Shown here one piece after another: positions 1 through 5,760 of a DNA stretch of 12,047 bases. The position numbers and the translations under genes are program-made. The notes under the pieces are model-generated. The model was not told the DNA's origin and did not search any database. It saw only the letters and a program-made list of their open reading frames with translations. Within the stretch, counting starts at the first letter, position 1. The number at the start of each line of letters is the position of its first letter. This stretch comes from Bacillota bacterium. Lineage in GTDB: Bacteria; Bacillota; Clostridia; Christensenellales; QAND01. The stretch covers positions 1-12,047 of the forward strand of contig DXZF01000434.1 in assembly GCA_019415425.1 (NCBI GenBank), given 5' to 3'.

Positions 1-71
1 TTGATAGGCCAGGTGTGGAAGTGCGGTAACGCATGCAGCTGACTGGTACTAATAGGCCGAGGGCTTGATCA
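1..71 (+). rRNA. rrl: 23S ribosomal RNA, 3' end only
   Basis: The first ~70 bases carry the highly conserved end of bacterial 23S rRNA, including the ACTGGTACTAATAGGCCGAG segment and a terminal GGGCTTGATCAA. The rest of the gene lies to the left of the window. The exact 3' end is set by pairing with the absent 5' end of the 23S, so the boundary is good to a few bases. A 5S gene follows on the same strand, so this is the tail of an rRNA operon in 23S-5S order. Confidence 0.95.
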
Positions 72-179
72 AGACAGGCAAGCACAATTGGGTTTGCGGA
101 TGCGTGAAGGCTGTACGACTGATTCTCTCTGTGTGGTTGTAAAGGTATTCCCATGGACCTTACAAACATGTTTCCAAAT
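72..179 (+). other. 23S-5S internal transcribed spacer
   Basis: Spacer of about 108 bases between the two rRNAs. I see no tRNA in it. A hairpin can form between TTGTAAAGGT (137-146) and ACCTTACAA (157-165), with one bulged A. It is a plausible processing stem upstream of 5S. No gene is called here. Confidence 0.7.
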
Positions 180-297
180 TTCCGGTGGCAATGGCAAAGA
201 GGCCACACCTGTTCCCATTCCGAACACAGCAGTTAAGCTCTTTCGCGTCGACAATACTTGGCTGGCGACGGCCCGGGAAGATAGATCGCTGCCGGAT
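180..297 (+). rRNA. rrf: 5S ribosomal RNA
   Basis: Complete 5S rRNA of about 118 nt. The conserved core CCATTCCGAACACAG followed by AGTTAAGCTC is present at about 217-240. The 5' TCCGG (181-185) pairs with 3' CCGGA (292-296) to make helix I. It is the last gene of the rRNA operon and is followed directly by an intrinsic terminator. Ends are good to 1-3 bases. Confidence 0.95.
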
Positions 298-306
298 TCC
301 ATTTTT

Positions 307-347
307 GACAAAGCCCTTCCATGTGAAGGGCTTTGTCTTTTCTTTTT
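307..347 (+). terminator. Intrinsic terminator of the rRNA operon
   Basis: A perfect 13-bp stem is formed by GACAAAGCCCTTC (307-319) and GAAGGGCTTTGTC (325-337), with a CATGT loop and a T-rich tail. It sits 9 bases after 5S. The right arm overlaps the -35 of the next promoter, so rRNA transcription ends where the next unit begins. Confidence 0.93.
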
Positions 348-361
348 GCCCGTGGTACAAT
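333..361 (+). promoter_or_regulatory. Extended -10 promoter before the 6S-like leader
   Basis: TTGTCT (333-338), a 17-bp spacer and TACAAT (356-361) with a TG one base upstream (TGGTACAAT) fit a sigma-A promoter with an extended -10. Transcription would start at about 366-369, exactly where a long-range RNA stem begins. The -35 lies in the rRNA terminator stem. Confidence 0.7.
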
Positions 362-365
362 CAGG

Positions 366-558
366 GCGTTTTCCAGGGATGCAAAACGATCGGCTCATGA
401 GGCATTGCGCATCCTACCCAATGCGATTGGACTGTACTTGGACTGTACGCCGTATCCACCGGCACTACCGCCGTTGCCGATCGATGGGGCAAAGGCACGT
501 AGGGCGCAACTTCCCACTTAGACGTATCATTTAAACCGCAGGCATCCGTTCAAAACGC
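366..558 (+). ncRNA. ssrS: Probable 6S RNA in the operon leader
   Basis: Seen in sequence: GCGTTTT (366-372) pairs with AAAACGC (552-558), and GGATGC (377-382) pairs with GCATCC (542-547), making a closing stem with one small internal loop. Further in, TTGCGC (405-410) pairs with GCGCAA (504-509), and CCTAC (413-417) pairs with GTAGG (499-503). Between these stems lies a large bubble (383-404 and 510-541). More pairs are possible at 424-430/477-483. The ~193-nt length, 5' end at the predicted start site, and closing stem, central bubble and apical arm match the 6S RNA plan, in which the RNA mimics an open promoter and binds sigma-70-type RNA polymerase. The 3' bubble strand has CTTCCCACTTAGA, which resembles the conserved CCCACCUUGA-type segment as I remember it. 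No terminator follows, so the RNA would be cut from the leader of the downstream operon, comparable to ssrS-ygfA in E. coli. The alternative is a structured cis-regulatory leader. Confidence 0.6.
427..448 (+). repeat. Perfect 11-bp tandem duplication
   Basis: TTGGACTGTAC occurs twice with no gap (427-437 and 438-448). It falls in the apical arm of the 6S-like RNA, outside the conserved stems. It looks like a simple slippage duplication tolerated in the loop region. Confidence 0.85.
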
Positions 559-579
559 GCGCAAAGAGAGAGGATCCGC

Positions 580-1953
580 ATGAAGCAGACACCGATATTT
601 GATTTGCTGTATGCACAGAGCCAGCACGCCCGCATCCGTTTCTGCATGCCGGGGCACAAGGGGACATTGGATCCGTGCGACGTAACGGAAGCGGGGGAGA
701 TGGACAACCTCCTGCACCCTGCCGGAGCGCTCAAACAGGCGCACGCGCTGGCCGCCAAGGCCTATGGGGCCAGAGAGGTGGCCTTTAGCGTCAACGGCAG
801 CACGGGAGGCGTGCTTGCGCTGTGGACCGCGTTTCTGCGCGAGGGCGACCGCGTACTGGCAGGTGCGGACAGCCATTTCAGTGCCGCATCGGGCGCCATT
901 TTCAGCGGCGCCCTGCCCACCATCCTGCCACAACGCATGCACGGCCAGTTGCCCCTGCCGGCCCAGGCAGCGGATGTGGAAGCTGCCCTGAGTGCCGATC
1001 CCGCCATTCGCGCCGTTTGGATCACCAGCCCCAACTACTATGGCCTTTGCGCCGACGTTCCGCGCATTGCCGCCTCTTGCCGTGCACACGGGGCAATCTT
1101 GCTGGTGGATGCGGCGCACGGCGCGCACTTTGGCTTTGCCCCACAGCTTCCGCCACAGCCCGTCCAGGCCGACGCATGGGTCGTCTCGATGCATAAGACG
1201 CTGTGCGTTGCCAACCAGGGCGCACTGGTCTGCGTGGGCCAGCACGCACCGTTGGCCGCAAGCGCCGTTTTTTCCGCACTGCATCGCGTACAGACCACCA
1301 GCCCCTCCTGGCCCCTGTTGGCGCAGATGGACGCGGCGCGCGCGCAGCTCTGCGCCAGCGCGGCGGTAGACTATGAGCGCCTGTGCAATCGCATCCAAGC
1401 GTTTTTGCTGGCGTTGCAGGGCAGCGCCGTCTATCCCGTTGCCCTGCCCAAAGGCATCGCGCATGACCCTACGCGCGTGGTATTGGATGTCACCCGTACC
1501 GGCCGCAGTGGCTTTGTATGGGCCGATGAATTGGCACAGCAAGGCATCTGGATTGAAATGGCGGACGCGGCGCACCTGGTCTTGATCTGCACGCCGCAGG
1601 ATACCGAAGAGAACTTTGACGCATTGGCACGCGCATTGCATGCCGTCAACGCGCCGTCCGAACGCCCTGCATCGCCCGTGCCGCCTCCCACTGCCAGATT
1701 GCAACACTCGCCACGCGATGCCGCTTATGGTACAATGACATTATGCTCCCTAACGGGAGCAGTGGGACGCATCAGTGCCCAGTGCGTGTGCTGTTATCCG
1801 CCCGGTACGGTCACGCTGTGGCCAGGCGCTCGCATCACGGCGGCACAGGTGCAGTATTTGACACAGATGGCGGCGCAGGGTGCATCGCTTACGGGCGTGG
1901 AGATGCAAGCAGATGGCCCGTCCATTTGGATTTGCGATGAGGAGGCTTTGTGA
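580..1953 (+). CDS. Orn/Lys/Arg decarboxylase family protein (YaaO-like, PLP-dependent)
   Basis: A 457-residue fold-type I PLP enzyme of the prokaryotic ornithine/lysine/arginine decarboxylase family, related by context to B. subtilis YaaO. Visible family marks are MPGHKG (residues 23-28), the DxTE...DNL.HPAGA segment (34-50), NGST (72-75), ITSPNYYG (148-155), the PLP-pyridine aspartate in LLVDAAHGAHF (D177), and SMHKTL with the Schiff-base lysine K206. The C-terminal PPGT...PG segment is also present. An AGAGG ribosome binding site lies 6 bases before the ATG. Substrate is not predictable; members decarboxylate basic amino acids for polyamine or agmatine/cadaverine production. One oddity is ADSHFS (96-101), where I expect a form close to RNxHKS. 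It is the first gene of the operon after the 6S-like leader, and its stop overlaps the next start. Sure of the family, unsure of the substrate. Confidence 0.9.
   Translation: MKQTPIFDLLYAQSQHARIRFCMPGHKGTLDPCDVTEAGEMDNLLHPAGALKQAHALAAKAYGAREVAFSVNGSTGGVLALWTAFLREGDRVLAGADSHFSAASGAIFSGALPTILPQRMHGQLPLPAQAADVEAALSADPAIRAVWITSPNYYGLCADVPRIAASCRAHGAILLVDAAHGAHFGFAPQLPPQPVQADAWVVSMHKTLCVANQGALVCVGQHAPLAASAVFSALHRVQTTSPSWPLLAQMDAARAQLCASAAVDYERLCNRIQAFLLALQGSAVYPVALPKGIAHDPTRVVLDVTRTGRSGFVWADELAQQGIWIEMADAAHLVLICTPQDTEENFDALARALHAVNAPSERPASPVPPPTARLQHSPRDAAYGTMTLCSLTGAVGRISAQCVCCYPPGTVTLWPGARITAAQVQYLTQMAAQGASLTGVEMQADGPSIWICDEEAL
1728..1736 (+). promoter_or_regulatory. Possible internal promoter in the decarboxylase gene
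   Basis: TATGGTACAAT near 1726-1736 repeats exactly the TGGTACAAT extended -10 seen at 353-361 and 5009-5017. No good -35 lies at the right distance (TCGCCA at 1708-1713). A hairpin, GCTCCC (1745-1750) with GGGAGC (1755-1760), would lie at the 5' end of its transcript. It could boost the HAD-tmk-holB-ricT genes, but chance is possible. Confidence 0.3.
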
Positions 1954-2603
1954 TGATCTCTTCCATCATTTGGGATATTGACGGTACGGTTGTGGATACG
2001 CGCGAATCCATCTCGCGCGCCTATGCGCACGTGTGTACCGAGATGGGCCTAAAGGAGGACGACTACACCCGCATCTTTTCGTTTGTGGGCCGTCGTTCTA
2101 CGCTGATCTTTGATGAAGTACATCACCTGACGGGGGATGCATTTGAACAGGCCATGGCGCTGTACAGCGGATTTTTCCATCATACGGGCATTGGGCTGGC
2201 CAAGCTGTATCCCGGCATACGGGAGCTGTTGCGCGAGCTGCGCGAACGCGGCGCGACCATGACGGTGGCCTCTGCACGCGGCAACGCACAGTTGCACATG
2301 CTCTTTGAGGCCGTCGGCCTGACGGACGCATTTGATTTTGTCCGCGGTACCGACAACAACCGCAAGGCTGCCGACAAGCCGCAGCTGGTGCGGGAGTGCA
2401 TCGACTTTATGCAGGTGCCGGCCACGGCATGCGTCATGATCGGGGACCGTATCTACGACATCCAGGGCGGGCAGAAATGCGGTACGCGCAGCATCGGCGT
2501 GACGTACGGCTTCGGCACGCGGCAAGAGCTTGTTGCCTGTGCGCCCGACCGCATTGTGGACGATGTGCCCTCGCTGCGGGACGCGCTGTTGGGAGGGAGA
2601 TAG
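1953..2603 (+). CDS. HAD-superfamily hydrolase (phosphoglycolate phosphatase/PpaX-like)
   Basis: A 216-residue HAD-type phosphohydrolase of the beta-phosphoglucomutase/phosphoglycolate phosphatase group. Motif I is WDIDGTVVDT (residues 7-16, nucleophile D8, acid D10). A helical cap follows. Motif II is the serine in TVASARG, motif III the lysine in AADKPQ, and motif IV the GDRIYD stretch. The enzyme is cytosolic; the substrate could be phosphoglycolate, pyrophosphate or another small phosphate ester and cannot be fixed from sequence. I prefer the ATG at 1953 because GAGGAGG (1939-1945) is then 7 bases away. A GTG at 1950 in the same frame would leave only 4. The start overlaps the decarboxylase stop (TGATG), so translation is coupled. 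The tmk start follows 3 bases after its stop. B. subtilis does not have this gene at this place. Confidence 0.88.
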   Translation: MISSIIWDIDGTVVDTRESISRAYAHVCTEMGLKEDDYTRIFSFVGRRSTLIFDEVHHLTGDAFEQAMALYSGFFHHTGIGLAKLYPGIRELLRELRERGATMTVASARGNAQLHMLFEAVGLTDAFDFVRGTDNNRKAADKPQLVRECIDFMQVPATACVMIGDRIYDIQGGQKCGTRSIGVTYGFGTRQELVACAPDRIVDDVPSLRDALLGGR

Positions 2604-2606
2604 GCC

Positions 2607-3221
2607 GTGGCGTGGTTCATCACCTTTGAAGGGACCGACAAGGCGGGCAAGAGCACGCAGATCGCCTTGTTTGAAACGTATCTGAGCCAACGTGGCATCG
2701 CGTATCTGTTTACGCGCGAGCCGGGCGGCTGCCCGGTCAGTGAACGGATCCGCGAGGTCATTTTGGACCCCGAAAATCAGATGCATCCGCTGTGCGAGGC
2801 GCTCTTATACGCGGCCGCGCGCAGCGAACTGGTGCACAGCGTGCTGTTGCCGCAATTGCAAAAAGGCGTCAACATCGTATGTGACCGGTATGTGGACAGT
2901 TCCATCGCGTATCAGGGTTTCGGCCGCGAGATGGGGATGGACGTGATTGCCGGCATCAACGCATACGCCACGGAAAATCTCATGCCGGATCTCACCTTTT
3001 TCTTGGCCATGGATCCCGAGCGCGCCATGCAGCGCGCACAGGGGGAACAGGACCGCATGGAGCAGGCAGGGCGCGACTTTCGCCAGCGCGTGTATCAGGG
3101 GTATTGCACGCTGGCGCAGCGCGAGCCCGCGCGCTTTTGCGTGATCGATGCGGCGCAGTCGATTCAGGCTGTGCACGCGCAGATCGTACGCGCGTTTGAG
3201 GCGCGGTTTTCCCATGCGTGA
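2607..3221 (+). CDS. tmk: Thymidylate kinase
   Basis: A 204-residue dTMP kinase, the normal size. It phosphorylates dTMP to dTDP with ATP in the cytosol, the step common to the de novo and salvage routes to dTTP. Seen: P-loop FEGTDKAGKST (residues 7-17), TREPGG (37-41) and the CDRYVDSSIAYQG segment (92-104) that binds substrate. The LID region EQDRMEQAGRDF (147-158) is also present. The start is GTG, with GGGAGGGA (2591-2598) about 9 bases upstream; no ATG fits. The P-loop has Lys12 where most bacterial enzymes have Gly, as in the Arg/Lys-containing P-loops of eukaryotic and poxvirus enzymes. tmk next to holB and ricT is a widely conserved order in Bacillota. The 3' end overlaps holB by 8 bases. 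Confidence 0.96.
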   Translation: MAWFITFEGTDKAGKSTQIALFETYLSQRGIAYLFTREPGGCPVSERIREVILDPENQMHPLCEALLYAAARSELVHSVLLPQLQKGVNIVCDRYVDSSIAYQGFGREMGMDVIAGINAYATENLMPDLTFFLAMDPERAMQRAQGEQDRMEQAGRDFRQRVYQGYCTLAQREPARFCVIDAAQSIQAVHAQIVRAFEARFSHA

Positions 3222-3924
3222 GCTGCGCTTACACGCCTATCTGGGCACATGCCGCGCGGCGGACATGCAGCAGGAGGCCTTGGGCTTTGCCCAGCGCGTA
3301 CTGCAGGCGCAAGGGGACGCCCATACGCGGTTGCTCACCGGCAATCATCCCGACGTGTTGATCGTACAGCCGCAGAACGGATCCATCCGCATCGACCAGA
3401 TCCGCGCGCTGCTCTCGGCCATTTCCCTGCGCCCGTACGAGGGCGAACGGCGCGCCGTGGCGCTGTTGCAGGCCGATACCATGACGCCGCAGGCACAGAA
3501 CTGTCTGCTCAAGACATTGGAAGAACCGCCGCAGGGAACGGTGTTTTTGCTGCTCAGTGAACAGCCCATGCGGTTGCTGGATACCGTGCGGTCGCGTTGT
3601 GCGCAGTACCCGATCTCCACGCAGGCCGACGAGGCGTCCATCCTGCAGGGCCAGGCGTTTTTGCAGGCCATATGCACCAAAGACCCCATCGTCTCGCTGA
3701 GCCAGACGTTCCCGCAACAGCGCGAAAGCTGTATAGCGCTGCTGTGCAGCGTCCTTGAGGCGCTGGATGCGCAGTTACATACCCCACAATCCCCCGCGCA
3801 GGCACACGCGTGTGTGCGCGCAATCCATACAGTGGACCAGGCACTGGCCATGGTCAAGAGCAATGTCTCGCTCAAGCTATGCGCCCAGTGGCTGTGTATC
3901 CGCATCAGGGAGGACTTTGCATGA
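3214..3924 (+). CDS. holB: DNA polymerase III delta' subunit (short form)
   Basis: A 236-residue clamp-loader subunit, which would help load DnaN onto DNA. Seen: NHPDV (residues 44-48), IRIDQIRAL (58-66), and the segment from MTPQAQNCLLK into TLEEPPQGTV (90-110) typical of delta'/DnaX proteins. The arginine-finger-like SRC (127-129) is also present. There is no Walker A motif near the N-terminus and no four-cysteine zinc site. The protein is well below the ~330 residues of the E. coli and B. subtilis subunits, so the C-terminal collar domain is short. I choose ATG 3214, which gives the usual N-terminus and overlaps tmk by 8 bases. A longer in-frame start at 3148 lies inside tmk and adds a basic, unrelated stretch. 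The ribosome binding site is weak (GAGG 3198-3201), which fits translational coupling to tmk. The stop overlaps the ricT start (ATGA). Confidence 0.88.
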   Translation: MRELRLHAYLGTCRAADMQQEALGFAQRVLQAQGDAHTRLLTGNHPDVLIVQPQNGSIRIDQIRALLSAISLRPYEGERRAVALLQADTMTPQAQNCLLKTLEEPPQGTVFLLLSEQPMRLLDTVRSRCAQYPISTQADEASILQGQAFLQAICTKDPIVSLSQTFPQQRESCIALLCSVLEALDAQLHTPQSPAQAHACVRAIHTVDQALAMVKSNVSLKLCAQWLCIRIREDFA

Positions 3925-4982
3925 CCACAGTCGTAGGAATCAAATTCCAAAAGACCAATAAAATCTATTACTTCAATCCACAGAATATCGCCTGTGCGCT
4001 GGGCGACAGCGTCGTCGTAGAGACGGCGCGCGGTACGGAGATTGGCGAAGTTGTGATGGCGCCCATGCAGCTGGACGACGACAAAGTCGTCGCGCCGCTG
4101 AAAAACGTCGTTCGCAAAGTCAACGACCGCGACCGGCAGCAGGCGGTGCGCAACAAGGGCCAGGAGGCCGAAGCGTTCAAGGTGTTTGAACAGAAGATCG
4201 CGGAGTACAACCTCGTGATGAAGCCGGTGGACGTCGAATACGCGTTTGACGGCAGCAAGATCACATTTTACTTCACCGCAGACGGCCGCGTGGACTTTCG
4301 CGAACTGGTCAAGGGGCTGGCGCACCATTTCCGCGCCCGCATTGAACTGCGGCAGATCGGCGTGCGCGACGAGGCCAAAATGCTGGGCGGATTGGGCAAG
4401 TGCGGTTGCCCCATCTGTTGTAAACGCTTTTTGCCGGAGTTTACGCCGGTCTCCATCAAGATGGCCAAGGAACAGAACATTTCGCTCAACCCCAGTAAGA
4501 TCAGCGGGCTGTGTGGGCGGCTGATGTGTTGCCTCAACTATGAACAGCCCTTCTATGAAGAGATGCGCAAAAAGATGCCGCGCAACGGCGCCACCGTGCA
4601 GACACCCGACGGCACCGGTACCGTGGTGGAGAACAATCCGCTGCTCGAAAAGGTGAAGGTCAAGGTCGAACGGTCGGACGGCATGTTTGAAACCAACGAA
4701 TACGCCCTTGCCGACCTCCAGTTTGACAAGCAGCGGCCGCCACAGAAAAAGGGCGAACAGCCACAGCCCAAAAAAGAACGCGATCCGCAGGAGCGTGAAA
4801 AGCGCCGTCCGCGTGAACGCAATCGTGAAAAGGGCGAGAGAAAAGAGGGCGACGCGCCTCGCAAATCGGAACCCCGCCCCGCTGGCGATGCGGACGCGCC
4901 AAAGCGCCATCCACAGGGCGGCAGGCGCCCGCCTCGTGAGGGAAACCGCAAAAAAAGGGAGCCGAAACCCCCCATCCAATAA
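3921..4982 (+). CDS. ricT: PSP1-domain protein RicT (YaaT)
   Basis: A 353-residue PSP1 protein. In B. subtilis RicT (YaaT) joins RicA and RicF in a complex that carries [4Fe-4S] clusters, activates RNase Y processing and affects sporulation, competence and biofilm formation. The core PSP1 domain covers roughly residues 1-265. It contains the cysteine-rich KCGCPICCKRF (160-170) and CGRLMCCLNYE (198-208), which gives C161, C163, C166, C167, C198, C203 and C204 as possible cluster ligands. From about residue 271 to the end is a disordered, very basic Lys/Arg/Pro/Glu-rich tail that could contact RNA. The start is ATG 3921, with AGGGAGG (3907-3913) 7 bases upstream and an ATGA overlap with holB. 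It is the last gene of the first operon. A ferredoxin with its own promoter follows. Confidence 0.93.
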   Translation: MTTVVGIKFQKTNKIYYFNPQNIACALGDSVVVETARGTEIGEVVMAPMQLDDDKVVAPLKNVVRKVNDRDRQQAVRNKGQEAEAFKVFEQKIAEYNLVMKPVDVEYAFDGSKITFYFTADGRVDFRELVKGLAHHFRARIELRQIGVRDEAKMLGGLGKCGCPICCKRFLPEFTPVSIKMAKEQNISLNPSKISGLCGRLMCCLNYEQPFYEEMRKKMPRNGATVQTPDGTGTVVENNPLLEKVKVKVERSDGMFETNEYALADLQFDKQRPPQKKGEQPQPKKERDPQEREKRRPRERNREKGERKEGDAPRKSEPRPAGDADAPKRHPQGGRRPPREGNRKKREPKPPIQ

Positions 4983-4989
4983 TTCCTGC

Positions 4990-5017
4990 TTGCAAAACGA
5001 TGTGAGCATGGTACAAT
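4990..5017 (+). promoter_or_regulatory. Promoter of the ferredoxin gene
   Basis: TTGCAA (4990-4995), a 16-bp spacer and TACAAT (5012-5017) in the extended form TGGTACAAT. It lies in the short gap after ricT, with start expected near 5024, about 25 bases ahead of the ferredoxin ATG. Confidence 0.7.
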
Positions 5018-5048
5018 ATGCATATCCAATGTGAGGAGGTGTATCCCA

Positions 5049-5219
5049 ATGGCTTTTGTGATTGGTGATGATTGCATTTCTTGTGGCGCCTGTGCCGGCG
5101 AATGCCCGGTGGGTGCGATCAGCGAAGGGGCGTCCCATTACGAGATCAATGCGGACGAGTGCATCAGCTGTGGTGCCTGTGCCGGCACTTGCCCGGTGGG
5201 CGCGATCAGCGAGGGCTGA
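5049..5219 (+). CDS. Clostridial-type 2[4Fe-4S] ferredoxin
   Basis: A 56-residue soluble electron carrier. Two CxxCxxCxxxCP motifs are present (CISCGACAGECP and CISCGACAGTCP), each of which supplies three ligands to one [4Fe-4S] cluster and a fourth to the other. The two halves are nearly identical in sequence, more so than in many ferredoxins. The start is ATG 5049, with GAGGAGGT (5033-5040) 8 bases upstream. An earlier in-frame GTG at 5031 overlaps the ribosome binding site and adds a non-family N-terminus. The gene has its own promoter and terminator, so it is a single-gene unit likely made in large amounts. It sits right behind ricT, whose product is expected to hold Fe-S clusters; a direct link is only inference. 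Confidence 0.95.
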   Translation: MAFVIGDDCISCGACAGECPVGAISEGASHYEINADECISCGACAGTCPVGAISEG

Positions 5220-5228
5220 ACAGCCAAC

Positions 5229-5257
5229 AAAAAGGGCCTTCAATAGGTCCTTTTTTT
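5229..5257 (+). terminator. Intrinsic terminator after ferredoxin
   Basis: AAAAAGGGCC (5229-5238) pairs with GGTCCTTTTT (5246-5255), including one G-T pair, over a 7-base loop and into a run of seven T. It lies 9 bases after the ferredoxin stop. Confidence 0.88.
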
Positions 5258-5264
5258 GTGCCGT

Positions 5265-5294
5265 TTGACGCAATCCCGGCCGTTGAGATATATT
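5265..5294 (+). promoter_or_regulatory. Promoter of the cdd-trmN6-rsmI unit
   Basis: TTGACG (5265-5270), an 18-bp spacer and TATATT (5289-5294), just after the ferredoxin terminator and 43 bases before the chosen cdd start. It fits a sigma-A promoter. No regulator site is evident. Confidence 0.6.
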
Positions 5295-5337
5295 GAAGAA
5301 ACCACGGATACACGCATTTAAAAAGGAGCGGATGGCG

Positions 5338-5748
5338 ATGGATCCACAAGTCGAACGATATATGCAGATGGCACAACAGGCCAAGTTGCGGGCCTATGCG
5401 CCGTACTCCCACTTCCGTGTCGGCGCGGTGGCGGTGGATGCGCAGGGCCATGCGTATCCCGGATGCAATATCGAAAACGCCGCATACAGCTGCTGCATGT
5501 GTGCCGAGCGCACCGCCCTGTACAGCGCCCTTGCACAGGGGGCCGAGCGCATCGAAGCCATCTACTTGACCTCTGACGCTTCGACGCTCACTTTTCCCTG
5601 TGGCGTTTGCCGTCAGGTGCTCATGGAACACAATCCAGACATGCGCATCTACGTCAGCAGCAGCCGCTTGGAAGACGTACAGTGCCATGCCCTGTGCGAT
5701 CTATTGCCCCACGCATTTGCCAGCGACGCGCTCAATTCACAGGAGTGA
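5338..5748 (+). CDS. cdd: Cytidine deaminase
   Basis: A 136-residue homotetramer-type cytidine deaminase that converts cytidine and deoxycytidine to uridine and deoxyuridine in pyrimidine salvage. Zinc ligands are C55 in CAER (55-58) and C88 and C91 in PCGVC (87-91); E57 is the proton-shuttling catalytic residue. The substrate segment CNIENAAYS (43-51) is also present. The length is typical of the short family form. I choose ATG 5338 because AAGGAG (5323-5328) is then 9 bases away. ATG 5332 in the same frame would be only 3 bases from it. It begins a unit with a methyltransferase and rsmI. In B. subtilis cdd is elsewhere, so this is a local insertion between ricT and yabB-like genes. Confidence 0.95.
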   Translation: MDPQVERYMQMAQQAKLRAYAPYSHFRVGAVAVDAQGHAYPGCNIENAAYSCCMCAERTALYSALAQGAERIEAIYLTSDASTLTFPCGVCRQVLMEHNPDMRIYVSSSRLEDVQCHALCDLLPHAFASDALNSQE

Positions 5749-5760
5749 CCAACGTTATCC

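Noticed and set aside
72..179. tRNA in the 23S-5S spacer
   Set aside because: No cloverleaf, TTCGA-type T loop or matching acceptor stem can be found.
88..534. Open frame across the rRNA spacer, 5S and leader RNA
   Set aside because: It reads through a 5S rRNA, a strong terminator and a structured RNA, so it cannot be a normal coding gene.
550..1707. A 385-codon minus-strand open frame
   Set aside because: Antisense shadow of the decarboxylase gene, rich in Arg, Gly and Gln, with no recognisable domain and no ribosome binding site.
1745..1760. GCTCCC-TAAC-GGGAGC hairpin as a terminator
   Set aside because: No T run follows and it lies inside an intact coding frame.
3148..3213. Longer N-terminus for the delta' subunit
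   Set aside because: It lies inside tmk and adds a basic stretch unlike the family. ATG 3214 gives the expected beginning.
3345..5384. A 679-codon open frame on the minus strand
   Set aside because: It runs antisense through holB, ricT, ferredoxin and the start of cdd, which are all clearly real. Its translation is low-complexity with no family motif. GC-rich codon use opens this frame.
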